A stretch of 64,000 bases of DNA from Stictocephala bisonia. Taxonomy: Eukaryota > Arthropoda > Insecta > Hemiptera > Membracidae. The stretch lies in NCBI GenBank assembly GCA_035578905.1, contig JAQJVL010000248.1, positions 542,501-606,500 of the forward strand, in the 5' to 3' direction. The notes beneath the pieces are model-generated. The model ran no database searches and had not been told where the DNA came from. It saw only the letters and a list, made by a program, of their open reading frames with translations. A program made the position numbers and the translations under genes. Below, one piece after another: positions 9,729-23,775 of this stretch. The stretch's first letter is position 1. The number at the start of each line of letters is the position of its first letter.

Positions 9729-12700
9729 GAGACGAACACCTTGGTAGGTAAAACTATTTACATTGTTGTCGTGTTAATTATATAAGATATGACGAACACC
9801 TTGGTAGGTAAAACTATTTACATTGTTGTCGTGTTTATTATATAAGATATGACGAACACCTTGGTAGGTATAACTATTTACATTTTTGTCGTGTTTATTA
9901 TATAAGATATGACGAACACCTTGGTAGGTAAAAAACTATTTACATTGTTGTCGTGTTCATTATATAAGATATGACGAACACCTTGGTAGGTAAAACTATT
10001 TACATTGTTGTCGTGTTTATTATATAAGATATAACGAACACCTTGGTAGGTAGAACTATTTACATTTTTGTCGTGTTTATTATATAAGATATGGCGAACA
10101 CCTTGGTAGGTAAAACTATTTACATTGTTGTCGTGTTTATTATATAAGATATGACGAACACCTTGGTAGGTAAAACTATTTACATTGTTGTCGTGTTTAT
10201 TATATTAGATATGACGAACACCTTGGTAGGTAAAACTATTTACATTGTTGTCGTGTTTATTATATAAGATATGACGAATACCTTGGTAGGTAAAACTATT
10301 TACATTGTTGTCGTGTTTAATATATAAGATATGACGAACACTTTGGTAGATAAAACTATTTACATTGTTGTCGTGTTTATTATTTAAGATATGACGAACA
10401 CCTTGGTAGGTAAAACTATTTAAATTGTTGTCGTGTTTATTATATAAGATATGACGAACACCTTGGTAGATAAAACTATTTACATTGTTGTCGTGTTTAT
10501 TATATAAGATATGACGAATACCTTGGTAGGTAAAACTATTTACATTGTTGTCGTGTTTAATATATAAGATATGACGAACACTTTGGTAGATAAAACTATT
10601 TACATTGTTGTCGTGTTTATTATATAAGATTTGACGAACACCTTGGTAGGTAAAACTATTTACATTGTGATTTCTTTCCCTCATTATTGTCGTGTTTACT
10701 ATATGAGATATGACGAACACCTTGGTAAGTAAAACTATTTACATTGTGGTTTCCTTCCCTCATTGTTGTCGTGTTTAATATATAAGATATGACGAACACT
10801 TTGGTAGATAAAACTATTTACATTGTGGTTTCCTTCCCTCATTGTTGTCGTGTTTAATATATAAGATATGACGAACACCTTGGTAGATAAAACTATTTAC
10901 ATTGTTGTCGTGTTTATTATATAAGATATGACGAACACCTTGGTAGGTAAACCTATTTACATTGTGATTTCTTTCCCTTATTGTTGTCGTGTTTACTATA
11001 TGAGATATGACGAACACCTTGGTAAGTAAAACTATTTACATTGTGGTTTCCTTCCCTCATTGTTGTCGTGTTTAATATATAAGATATGACGAACACTTTG
11101 GTAGATAAAACTATTTACATTGTGGTTTCCTTCCCTCATTGTTGTCGTGTTTAATATATAAGATATGACGAACACCTTGGTAGATAAAACTATTTACATT
11201 GTTGTCGTGTTTATTATATAAGATATGACGAACACCTTGGTAGGTAAAACTATTTACATTGTGATTTCTTTCCCTCATTGTTGTCGTGTTTACTATATGA
11301 GATATGACGAACACCTTGGTAAGTAAAACTATTTACATTGTGGTTTCCTTCCCTCATTGTTGTCGTGTTTAATATATAAGATATGACGAACACTTTGGTA
11401 GATAAAACTATTTACATTGTTGTCGTGTTTATTATATAAGATATGACGAACACCTTGGTAGGTAAAACTATTTACATTGTGATTTCTTTCCCTCATTGTT
11501 GTCGTGTTTACTATATAAGATATGACGAACACCTTGGTAGGTAAAACTATTTACATTGTGGTTTCCTTCCCTCATTGTTGTCGTGTTTATTATATATGAT
11601 ATGACGAACACCTTGGTAGATAAAACTATTTACATTGTTGTCGTGTTTATTATATAAGATATGACGAACACCTTGGTAGGTAAAACTATTTAAATTGTTG
11701 TCGTGTTTATTATATAAGATATGACGAATACTTTGGTAGGTAAAACTATTTAAATTGTTGTCGTGTTTATTATATAAGATATGACGAATACCTTGGTAGG
11801 TAAAACTATTTACATTGTTGTCGTGTTTAATATATAAGATATGATGAACACTTTGGTCTAAAAAACTATTTACATTGTTGTCGTGTTTGTTATATAAGAT
11901 ATGACGAACACCTTGGTAGGTAAAACTATTTAAATTGTTGTCGTGTGTATTATATAAGATATGACGAATACCTTGGTAGGTAAAACTATTTACATTGTTG
12001 TCGTGTTTAATATATAAGATATGGTGAACACTTTGGTCTATAAAACTATTTACATTGTTGTCGTGTTTGTTATATAAGATATGACGAACACCATGGTAGG
12101 TAAAACTATTTACATTGTTGTCGTGTTTGTTATATAAGATATGACGAACACCTTTGGAGGTAAAACTATTTAAATTGTTGTCGTGTTTATTATATAAGAT
12201 ATGACGAATACCTTGGTAGGTAAAACTATTTAAATTGTTGTCGTGTTTGTTATATAAGATATGACGAATACCTTGGTAGGTAAAACTATTTACATTGTTG
12301 TCGTGTTTAATATATAAGATATGATGAACACTTTGGTCTATAAAACTATTTACATTGTTGTCGTGTTTGTTATATAAGATATGACGAACACCTTGGTAGG
12401 TAAAACTATTTAAATTGTTGTCGTGTGTATTATATAAGATATGACGAATACCTTGGTAGGTAAAACTATTTAAATTGTTGTCGTGTTTGTTATATAAGAT
12501 ATGACGAATACCTTGGTAGGTAAAACTATTTAAATTGTTGTCGTGTTTATTATATAAGATATGACGAATACCTTGGTAGGTAAAACTATTTAAATTGTTG
12601 TCGTGTTTGTTATATAAGATATGACGAATACCTTGGTAGGTAAAACTATTTACATTGTTGTCGTGTTTAATATATAAGATATGGTGAACACTTTGGTCTA

Positions 12701-12985
12701 TAAAACTATTTACATTGTTGTCGTGTTTGTTATATAAGATATGACGAACACCATGGTAGGTAAAACTATTTACATTGTTGTCGTGTTTATTATATAAGAT
12801 ATGACGAACACCTTGGTAGGTAAAACTATTTACATTGTGGTTTCCTTTCCTCATTTTTGTCGTGTCTATTATATAAGATATGACGAACACCTTGGTAGGT
12901 AAAACTATTTACTTTGTGGTTTCCTTCCCTCATTGTTGTCGTGTCTATTATATAAGATATGACGAACACCTTGGTAGGTAACACT
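9729..12985. repeat. 60-bp satellite array with 79-bp variants and higher-order repeats
   Basis: About 50 copies of a 60-bp unit containing GACGAACACCTTGGTAGGTA, AACTATTTACATTGTTGTCG and TATATAAGATAT. Between about 10.66 and 11.6 kb many units carry a 19-bp insertion (TGGTTTCCTTCCCTCAT), making 79-bp units. Three 79-mers plus one 60-mer form a 297-bp higher-order unit: the marker recurs at 10746, 11042 and 11339. From 11.8 to 12.8 kb a second organisation uses a variant with CTTTGGTCTA every 180-360 bp. The 60-bp length keeps minus-strand frames open (up to 447 codons, a 20-residue repeat). I see no start context, signal or outside exon, so I read these as artefacts. Confidence 0.95.
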
Positions 12986-13904
12986 ATCTAATTTAAATTG
13001 GTCTCTCACACTCTAATTTACTATACTTGTATTTAAAATATGATAGAGGTCGAGTGTCCTAGTTCTTAAAATATCCATTCAACTGGCTTTTTCATTGCAA
13101 TGTTTATTTGTTAAGGTATAACGCATTATCGTGTATTTTCATTTGTAAAAACTCCCTACAAATAGTTTTCTGTCACAAATAGTCTCTTATATCTACTACC
13201 GATATTTTTCACCTTTATATGATAATATTAGAAAATAAAACTGAAATGATGTGTCTTGTATTATTTCAAGAAATTGCTGAGGTTATTTTTAGGTAAGATC
13301 AGTTTCAACTTGTTATTGGTTAGAAGATCTGTCCAACTGTTTTAAAGAAAGAAGACTTGATGGCAGTTAATGTATCTGTGTGAATACAGCTTGTTTATTT
13401 TCTTGATTAAGCTACTCCCTAAATCTCCCACGACACCCCCTCCCCCCCTTATTAGTTCCGTATATGTATTCAGGCTCTTGGCAAGTAAAATTTTACTTTG
13501 ACTCAGGTATGTTTTGAAAAATTAAGCGTTTCTCATAACTACAGTATTGAATTTGTTGAACATTTGAACTCACCTTTTTTTATTTCAATTTGGACAAATA
13601 AACTTTAAATATGATGCTTTTCCCATTTTGGTATCGTGATTATAGGGCCCATTTTTTGAATTTCCATACTTAAAAACGATATTTGAATTTAGAAGAGGAT
13701 GCCTTTAATCATGCTATATTATGCAAATATCATGCTACATTTGATTGTGTTAAGTTATTTTAATATGTTTCATAACTTTTTATCAATTTTTCCTTTTTGA
13801 AGAGCGGTACCTTCAAATATCGACTTTTCCAATGTTTGACAGTTTAATTTGAGCGTAGTACCCGCCATACGTATTCTTATTAGATGTGCCTCCTTATTAT
13901 AATA
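12986..13904. other. AT-rich stretch between satellites
   Basis: No gene, RNA or terminal repeat recognised; it contains a C-rich tract near 13435-13450. Confidence 0.45.
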
Positions 13905-15595
13905 TTCCAGCCAAGTTTCGTGCAACTATCGATGTTGCCCTAGCCTAAATAAGTATCGTTCCAACAAGCATCGTTGTATTATTCCAACCAAGTTCGTGCA
14001 ACTATCGATGCCGTCGTACCCTAAATAAGTTCCGTTCCAACAAGCATCGTTGTATTATTCCAACCAAGTTTGTGCAACTATCGATGCCGTCGTACCCTAA
14101 ATAAGTTCCGTTCCAACAAGCATCGTTGTATTATTCCAACCAAGTTTCGTGCAACTATCGATGCTGTCCAAGCCCAAATAAGTTTCGTTCCAACATCCAG
14201 CGTTGTATTATTCCAACCAAGTTTCGTGCAACAATCGATGCCGACGTAGCCTAAATAAGTTTCGTTCCAACATCCATCGTTGTATTATTACAACCAAGTT
14301 TCGTGCAACTTATCGATAGCTGTCGTAGCCTAAATAAGTTTAGTTACAACAACCGTCACTGTATTATACTAACCAAGTTTCGTGCAACTTATCGATAGCT
14401 GTCGTAGCCCAAAGAAGTTTAGTTACAACAACCGTCACTGTATTATACTAACCAAGTTTCGTGCAACTTATCGATAGCTGTCGTAGCCTAAATTAGTCAA
14501 GTTTAGTTACAACAACCGTCACTGTATTATACTAACCAAGTTTCGTGCAACTTATCGATAGCTGTCGTAGCCTAAATAAGTTTAGTTACAACAACCGTCA
14601 CTGTATTATACTAACCAAGTTTCGTGCAACTTATCGATAGCTGTCGTAGCCTAAATAAGTTTAGTTACAACAACCGTCACTGTATTATACTAACCAAGTT
14701 TCGTGCAACTTATCGATAGCTGTCGTAGCCTAAATAAGTTTAGTTACAACAACCGTCACTGTATTATACTAACCAAGTTTCGTGCAACTTATCGATAGCT
14801 GTCGTAGCCTAAATAAGTTTAGTTACAACAACCGTCACTGTATTATACTAACCAAGTTTCGTGCAACTTATCGATAGCTGTCGTAGCCTAAATAAGTTTA
14901 GTTACAACAACCGTCACTGTATTATACTAACCAAGTTTCGTGCAACTTATCGATAGCTGTCGTAGCCTAAATAAGTTTAGTTACAACAACCGTCACTGTA
15001 TTATACTAACCAAGTTTCGTGCAACTTATCGATAGCTGTCGTAGCCTAAATAAGTTTAGTTACAACAACCGTCACTGTATTATACTAACCAAGTTTCGTG
15101 CAACTTATCGATAGCTGTCGTAGCCCAAAGAAGTTTAGTTACAACAACCGTCACTGTATTATACTAACCAAGTTTCGTGCAACTTATCGATAGCTGTCGT
15201 AGCCTAAATAAGTTTAGTTACAACAACCGTCACTGTATTATACTAACCAAGTTTCGTGCAACTTATCGATAGCTGTCGTAGCCTAAATAAGTTTAGTTAC
15301 AACAACCGTCACTGTATTATACTAACCAAGTTTCGTGCAACTTATCGATAGCTGTGGTAGCCTAAATAAGTTTAGTTACAACAACCGTCACTGTATTATA
15401 CTAACCAAGTTTCGTGCAACTTATCGATAGCTGTCGTAGCCTAAATAAGTTTAGTTACAACAGCCGTCACTGTATTATACTAATTAAGTTTCGTGCAACT
15501 TATCGATAGCTGTCGTAGCCCAAAGAAGTTTAGTTACAACAACCGCCACTGTATTATACTAATTAAGTTTCGTTCAATTTATCGATATCTACGAT
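13905..15595. repeat. 79-bp satellite array, about 21 copies
   Basis: The unit contains CCAAGTTTCGTGCAACTTAT, CGATAGCTGTCGTAGCC and AGTTACAACAACCGTCAC. TCGTGCAAC recurs at 14622 and 14701, a 79-bp period. The first five or six units (13905-14330) are a diverged subfamily (AACTATCGATGCCGTCG, TTCCAACAAGCATCG). The central copies are almost identical, and the right end degenerates again. That gradient fits homogenisation by unequal exchange from the middle. The unit is unrelated to the 79-bp variant of the preceding satellite despite equal length. Confidence 0.95.
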
Positions 15596-17515
15596 GGTAC
15601 CACTGTGAACTAGTAAATTACTAAACTTGTGCAAAAATAGGCTTACGGGAACATTACTGTAACAATTATTATGTTGGTACGCGGGCTGAGAAAAAATCGC
15701 ATTGCACTGTAATTTGGAAAAATATTTTTTATTTTGGGGAGGGGATTTAGGTGGTATAGTTTCTAGTCTATTAAAACTTCCAAATATCTCCTAAAAGTGG
15801 AACAGTCGTTGTTACGCGGGCCAAGTTTCATTCTCCCTTTCGTTAACAAAACGTTTCTAAATATGATTCTATGTTGTTTTGTAGTTCAGTTTATAAATGC
15901 AAGAAATTGAAATTAAAAATAGTTGTTTTGTTAGTGAATACATCATGATGAAGCTTCAAAAAATAATGTTCGTTAGGCAGGGATTAACTAATTATGGTTC
16001 TTTGAGAACCGAACACTGGAATACGCTCTCTGCATAGACTAACAACGTAAAACTTCCAAAGTTTGTCACTAGATCGCAGTATCAGGACAATATCCTCCTT
16101 GTGATAAGTGATTGGGAGCATCCATTTAAAATGTACTACTGGGTCGCGCGCTGGCCATAAGACGATGCAGTAGGTTTCCGAGCGTGCACACCGGTGTGTT
16201 GAGGAGTGCATTCGCCCCCGAGAAGGCTCCAAGAACTCCGGCTCTACAATGATTAAACCTAAAATTGACTACATTTCCGGTGATTATATTTTTAGAAATG
16301 TAAATTATTCTTTTTATTCCAGCAATAGCCATATTTATACTGTACCTCAGTTTTCATTTCAAGGCTCATCAAATGCTTTTGATCTAATAAACATTGCATG
16401 TTGTTTTATATATTAATCATATTTATTTTAGCATTTAAGATCTAATAGACATAGCCTATTACAATTTGTATTTTGTTGAATGGCTGAATAAACTCATTTT
16501 TATAATTTGAATCATTAAATTGTTACATTATTAGACAAATTATAATTATTAGAAAATATTAATAAAATGTTCATATACTTCAGTTGTCGCCTCCCTATAA
16601 AACAATTAGTTAAGTGTATTGGCCTGTAGGCCTAACTGGTGTAGCTTAGTTAGTTATAGAAAAACTTGTGTGTCGTTTTAAATGTAAGAGTATCCTTACA
16701 ATAGTAGCTAGTAATTTATATGATATTGAAGGTATCATACAGTTAGTTGTTAACTTATGTGAAAAATAAAGATGTTTTGATTTAATTCATTTTGTAAATT
16801 CACTTACTCTGAAACATGTGTAAGAAATTTGGTGTAGTTAATTTAGATTTTAATTAGTTATGTAATTGTTGTCTTAATTATTTCAATACTCTGTGTTGTT
16901 ATAAAATACCAATATTTAAAATAATTGAATTTTTTTGTTACTAATCCAAATAGAATTGGATTCTGGGCTATTTATGCGATTGAAATAGGTTACAATGCTT
17001 GGTTTTTATTTAATAAATTTCGTCTTAAAACAAAGCTAAAAAATAAAAGAATACATAATAAAATATATATACGTTTACAAATAAACTGCCCATAGTTTGT
17101 CTATATTACGATGATTATTACTGAGCGCAAGGCAAGTAACTGCTCTTTGCCTTAATAGGTCCTTCAAATCTCCAAACGCAACCCAGAAAAAACGCTCGGT
17201 CTCCGCAGGCCAGCCCGCGATCAAGTAGTATATATCGATGATTGGGAGTTCTGTAGTTCTGATTTTCGAATAATTTTTTAATTGATGCTTGAGATTAAGA
17301 TATTGTTTTATAAGATTGATTAAACCTACCTCTTATTAGACAAATGTGAGTGTGTGACAGCTATTTTTTATAGCGTTTTCTAAATCCTCACCAACCATTA
17401 ATTTAGTAAATTATGTCATAATCTACTTCTTAAGCATTTAGAATGAAAATAAATTTAAAGCATTAAACATACATTTATTTTAGATATATACATAAAACAA
17501 CGCAATACCACGTTC
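15596..17515. other. AT-rich stretch, no supported gene
   Basis: Two overlapping minus-strand frames at 15984-16332 lie in a locally GC-richer patch (about 16130-16240) but show no recognisable domain or splice context. The rest is AT-rich. Confidence 0.45.
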
Positions 17516-17520
17516 GTATT

Positions 17521-17592
17521 AAAACACACACACGCACACACACACACTCACGCACACGCGCGCGCGCGTGCACGTACGCACGCACGCACGTT
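17521..17592. repeat. (AC)n/(CG)n microsatellite
   Basis: A compound CA/CG dinucleotide run grading into ACGC-type tetramers; alternating purine-pyrimidine throughout, so capable of Z-DNA. Confidence 0.9.
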
Positions 17593-20500
17593 TATATATT
17601 TATATTTGCTGAGATAGGCTAATTAATATTCCATTCAGTATACAAATAATATGTTTAACATTGTCAGTTAAATAAACAATGCTATAAGATTTTTACCAAA
17701 AACTTACTTTGTTACTGGAGAAACCAAAATCGGGATTTTTTTGTAGTCTCAAAAGTCCCAAGCAATTTTAGAGGCATTTCGATTCGGTAGCCTACTTATA
17801 AATATCTCATATTGTGTCTCATAACACGTATCTAGTTTGTACCCAATTAACTAAAAGCTCGCATTCCTCGTATGCCATAATTAAACAACTAAAGTATTTA
17901 TAGTAAAAAAATCTGGATAGTGTGAAACGAACCATTTACTGTTCTGCTGGCCGTAATCCGGCCGCTGTCTCTACAGTGGCAGTGGACGGCTGCTATCCAT
18001 CGATGAATACTACATCGACGCTGCCATCCGATCATGACGAGTCCGGATTGTGTGCAAGGACCCATGCTGTTGTTCGCTTTTCGAAATGATGCCGCCGTTA
18101 AAATTTTTGCCGTCCGAACAGGAACTGAGACATAACTATTTCAAATTTATGCGCATAATAAAATGCAAATAATTAAAACGAGAAAAATTCTAACCCGTGT
18201 GAAATTACATCCCAATAAAAACTCTTCTACACTGCAGGGACATCGATCACGAAGAAGTTTTTAACAAACTAACTTTGTATTCGAAAGTATTCGATTTGTT
18301 CCAATTTTATCACGTTTCGATGGTAACCTTCTACAATCACCCATTAATAATAGGGACTGAGCTACCAATTAACATATCCATTTCCTCTCCTTTTTACAGC
18401 CATATTTATAATTATTTATGTTAGGGGATATCTCGAAGACGTGAGCTAATCGAGTAGTCACTCGTTATCGCCAACTCCAACTTAGCAAGTTGTGATTAAT
18501 CGCGACCCATAAAACCGTAGTAACTCTTGTATTAAAGTACTTCTTATCTATCGTTCATTGAATGAGTTATATTTCCACACGTACAAATGTAATTAAGGAA
18601 TTGCTAAGAATAAAAGTAACGTAGATTTATTTAAGAGGATATTCCGTTGAAATTGAAACACGAATGCCATTCAAATATATATTATGTATTATTTATCGAT
18701 ATAAGTACGGAGAAAAGATTCGAACACTAATTCTTTTTAAGATACGGTTTCTCAATTATTAAATTTTAATAGATTCGTTGTAATCAATTATTTTCATCCG
18801 ATGCGCGCACACACTAGCCTTTTTAATATTCTCGACGGTGCTTTGACCTAAACACATTATTGTGATATGAAATCAACACATTTTATAAAGTCTCTATTAC
18901 AACTCGAATAAAAAAACAGAACATTAGTTTCGAGTAACTAAAATATTCCATACTCATTGTTAATGCTCAAGTCATTTATATTATTTAAGGGATTGTAAAA
19001 ATAGAAATAACCCTCAGAAAAAAAGGAAAAAACTATAGGCCTATTAAAATATAACATATACTTTAATAAATTATATTAAAAATAAACAAATCATGTACAA
19101 TTTTTTTTAAATTAAGGAAAAGTTATATTAATTAACTTATTCGTGTGAACCGTTAAGGAATATTTTATTTTTTATATGATAAGGATAATTATTTTATTTA
19201 AATCTATAAAAATATTGAAGGACTGAATCTACCTTACGAATTTATATTGACCCAATTATTTACTCAATTCTAGTTTTCACTCGACTATCGCTTCACTTGT
19301 TGTTATTGTGTGATAAAGATAAGTGAATCTATGATGCTTAATTTTAACCATAACAGTTAATTCTTCGCGCATCAAGTTGGGCCGCATTAAGATCCAACGG
19401 TGTCATAAATAACGAAGAGATCCCATTTCTAACTATGTAATTTACACTCACAAATTAACCAATTACACTCTACGAGCTATTTACAAATATAAATTAAATA
19501 GTTGATACTAATTTATCACTTGAAATCAAACCATTATATTTAAAGTAATTAATGTCACTTAACACACACTCGTGTTTATCTCCGTTGAGTATCTGCCACT
19601 ATTCATGAAGTCGCTGTTAAGTACTTAATCACTGGACTATCACACTCCAGGATGAAGACCGAAAACTCACGCTACCTCTGACACTTACTGACTATAGTAG
19701 GCCAAGGGGTGTATTTTATGAGGCGCCGCTTCAGTTCGGAATTTTCCAGAGTTGTGATCTAGATGGAACTCGACCACCATTCTTGAAGGTTCTGATTGTG
19801 TGATCTAGACCCGTCCGGATGCACGCAAATCTTTCTGTCCGAACGCACCATCTAAGGGTTTCTGGATTGGCCCAGGAACCGGTAGTGTACCACACTCCTC
19901 GTGTAGGGATAGGTGCGGCGTTATCGGCAAATCCCGTGATCCGCGACACTATTTTTTAACTTCTTTTTGCTTCCAGTTTACCTGAAATTACTGTTATTTT
20001 GATAACATTAAATCTACTGAAAAACACTCGGTCAAACAAGAATTCTAAAGAAACGTTTCGTAATTGCCTCGATTTATTATAGGTAGGCCTAAATGTCAGT
20101 ACTGTACTTGTTAATAGCAATCATGCCAACAATAGCGGGCAAAATACAACGTGTTTGTGATATTCTCAATTTAATATAAAACTTGCATATTAACATTATT
20201 AAGAAGATTGTATGTTTAATTTAAATACAATATAGGCTTAAAATCAGCTGTATATTTTTATTCACTACGATCTCTCGTAAAAGGAGAGCTATGAGTGAAT
20301 TGTCATTCAGTAACCATTGAGAATATCATTTTCTGTTATTTTTTAGACGCCCTTCCGGTTTTTCGTACCGGCCTTTGAAGAAGCGAGAAGAATACATACC
20401 ACGTTCAAATTTGTTTTTGGAAATAGCGGAAATGCAGTGTGCAATATTTTTTCTATTCCCAGACTTAACTTGCCTGTCTTAAACCTCGTCCACACTGTAT

Positions 20501-22918
20501 GATCTATGGGAGACCTGCCGCCTGCAAATGAATATTTTAGTGAGTAACCGTGTATATAATAGTCAGAAGTATAAATTATAATTAGAAAAAAATGTTTTAA
20601 CCATTTTTTATTTTAAAAGTACGCAGCAAAAAAATAAAAAATAAATACGTTTTAAAAATAATCTAGGTCTGCCAAACTTGTATGGCATGTATCATCTTTA
20701 ATTTATCGATAAGAAAAAAGTTGTCCACCAAAGTATAGCCGAATCGTAACCAAAATTCTTCAAATATTTACTTACAAACCAAATACTAGCTGAATTGTAA
20801 TGATGCCAATCAATACAGTATTTACTTTGATGAATATGTTACGCAAACCTTTTTTTGAGACCATAAAATCAATATTAACTTGTATTAGTCGTTTTAGTAC
20901 ATATGTTACTACTCATAAAAATGTTTTACAACTGTGCGTATGTTTTATTTTTTGTATTTTATACATTTCAAAACCATCGAGTTGTGTACATTTTTCATAT
21001 TTCAGTTTTAGTTAAGACACTTTTCACTTTGATTGCTGATTCTCTTTGTGCCAACGTCAAATTGATTCCCTGCTCAGTATTTTTATTTATTTATTTTCTT
21101 TGACGAACGCTCAGCACACAATCTTTCTAAATTCTTTTTCAGGCAACGTACGTTGTCATATCTCGACGCACTCCACAATGCTTATTACTAACACAAAGTA
21201 GGCTACACACGTAGTAAATGCATACCCGTGCTGTGAATAACAACGTAACCATTAACGACTACCACTACAGTAGAGTAACTTGCTATCTGTAGTGTGTCCT
21301 GCATTACTCAAAAATGTCAAAAAATTTAAATACAGATTACAGCTTTATTCTGTACAAAAAATTATTTTTAAAATGAAACTTATCTTTACATAACCTCTAG
21401 AGATTAGATTTTCATTTTATCACCTGATTAAAAAAAATACAAATAAATATAGTTCTAATTTAATATTTTTTTGTAAATCAATCAATCATAGTTCAGAAAT
21501 ATCTAATATCATGGGGTTATAGTCACACTTGTCCGATAAATAATCTAAAAATTTGAAATGCGTATGTTTAGATTGTAAGCGTGAAAGGTCTGTAAGTGAA
21601 GTAGGCCTAATGTTTAACTGCAAAACGTGGACGTCAGCTACTGATAGACGCTGCCTGGTTTCTTAAGAGTTGAACAGAGTTATCTGCCGTCATTGTTTAA
21701 AATGGCCTGGGGACGGAAGGACCTCAAAAGGAAGGAAATATGTGTTACAGTTAAATTAAACTATAAGAAGTGTTTTAAATTGTTAGGTTCTTCGGAGGTT
21801 TTTAACATTGGACACTCACGTGTTAACTTTACGTTTTCTAATTATTTTGATTATCCTCATAGCAGACCAGTAGCACTGAGCTGATGCCAAGAACTCGTTA
21901 CTAATGGGTGGGTCACATTTTAGCACCCTCTATTTTCTTGTACGCTAAATGTTGAAGATTAGTAGGCTACTTTGGCTTTCGTTACCTGAAAGTTTTAAAA
22001 ATAATGCGATAAATAGTTTTCAAAGGAACTAATTTAAAAATCGTTATTGCATTTTCATATTAAGCTCTGTGCCTGTATTATATTATGTAAAAGATCGTTG
22101 ATCAATTTTTCTATAGTTTTAATGACTTCCTAAATTGTTTAGTTACCGTACCCCTACTTTCTTAACGCTAACCTATAGAGTTAATAATCAAGTTGTATGT
22201 TCAATACAAATATCTAATTGACCTTGGGTGTAGTGTATTGATGAATTCTGCCTATTATTTTATTTTTTTAATGTTCTACAAACAATGCATTTGATCAGTA
22301 GTAAAACGTGTCCATAATTATTATGGCCCTAACAATCACCATGAAAGCTGTGTTTGAAAATGTTCACAACTTATTTCATATCAACTAAAATACTGCATTA
22401 ACTTTTTTAACGCAAGAAAGAATGGCTACACATTTTAACTTGCTTATATTCTTTAAAATGTAGCTTCTTTAGTTAATTTATGAAAGCCCAACTTTCATCA
22501 ATATGAATTAATATTGTAATGTGCAACAACTTGTTTTATGGATTTTAACTTTTCCCTCAAGAGTCAAAACCATGTAGGTTACCACATATTGTTTATGATG
22601 CTAACTGTAGGGTTTATAATGTGGTGGTTTTGAACATGCATATTTTACGTTAATAATGAGAGTAGGCTAGTCGTTTAAATAGATACGACAGTCGTACCAA
22701 CTACTGAGACAGTAAATAATCTGCGTATAAAAAACTACATACTTCAAAATATGTATGTTTATCAAAGTGGCCGAGCGCGCCAGCATCCGTCTTTTCCGCG
22801 TGACGACAAAAATTTAACGCGCCATCTTTGTTGTAGCCTCGCGCTCGCTATCCTATTCGTCGCCCTCACTCTCCAGCGTCTTCTTTCAGTTCTGCCACCC
22901 CAATGCAAATAATTTCCC
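17593..22918. other. Long AT-rich stretch, no supported gene
   Basis: No domain-bearing exon found. GC-richer patches lie near 17940-18100, 19590-19960 and 22760-22930. The 72-codon minus-strand frame at 19731-19949 has balanced composition but matches no family I know. Several TAGGCCTA palindromes occur (19031, 20091, 21602). It could hold untranslated exons of an unseen gene. Confidence 0.4.
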
Positions 22919-23000
22919 AGCGACGGATCTAGACCAAGTCGCCCGGGGCTACAATATCATTTGGTGGCCCCTCCTAATTTGTCCATAACAAATTTTCCGT
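22919..23000. mobile_element. Possible degenerate hAT-type terminus
   Basis: CAGCGACGGATCTAGACC followed by CGCCCGGGGCTAC resembles the start and subterminal part of the hAT element at 23886 (CAGAGGCGTATTT then CCGCCCCTGGGCTAG). I could not find the opposite end or a target duplication. Confidence 0.35.
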
Positions 23001-23775
23001 ATAAATGCTGTTCAAATTTTTTTGCTGTATAGATAATGCTTTCTAATTGCTTTCATTCATGTTAATAACGTACATTATAAATTTAATTTAAACTTCTAAT
23101 GGCTAACTGTACACTTAAAGTTAATGTTTTACTAAAATTATAAAAAAAATTACCCAAATTAATAAATACATTTTAGAAACATGTACCGGCAGGGCGTAGT
23201 GCAAGGCGGCTGTTTGATATATATATCACTTTGTCAACGACACATGTAACTGCTGTATTTTAGTAAAAATAAACTTTGATCGTTTTACCAAACAGTGTTA
23301 ATAATAGTTAATAATGGAGTTTTTTTTTTTTTGTTCATCCTAATTGAATTGTTTACAAGCCAATTTACTATAAAGGTAGTTCATACAAACGTAGAACTAC
23401 TTATAAGTAACATCTTTAAACTTAATATTTATAAAACTTGGCCGCCAGAAAGTGGTAACTGTACCTACTTCTGTTTTCAGTCACACTGTCTTAATGGTTT
23501 GAGATAGGTTTCAGACTTTTATGGGGTGAATTCCAAGGGATGGAAGTAATTTCAGTGAACAAGTGGTGTCCTGTTTTAGGTTTTTATAATAGATTAATTA
23601 ATATATATAACCAAACTCCTCATTCAATTAATTATCAATTCATTTGAATTGAAACTGTCAGTAAACGACAACTGAACATTATTTGGTCAGGAACATTTTT
23701 TGCGGCTAAGTTATGTAAAATAAGATCATGTGTATTACTCCTGGCCAGTAAGATAATTTTGCTTCATAATTGCAT

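Noticed and set aside
11547..12890. 447-codon minus-strand frame with a 20-residue repeat (and shorter ones from 10205)
   Set aside because: It follows the 60-bp satellite exactly. Open frames are expected from the period, and the 79-bp units break the frame. No promoter, splice or domain evidence.
3486..15595. CRISPR-like direct repeats
   Set aside because: Units are contiguous with no unique spacers, no cas genes, and the sequence is eukaryotic.
15984..16332. Two overlapping minus-strand frames in a GC-richer patch
   Set aside because: No recognisable domain, no splice logic, and they overlap in different frames.
19731..19949. 72-codon minus-strand frame with balanced composition
   Set aside because: Matches no family I know and has no neighbouring exons; could be a mobile-element scrap.
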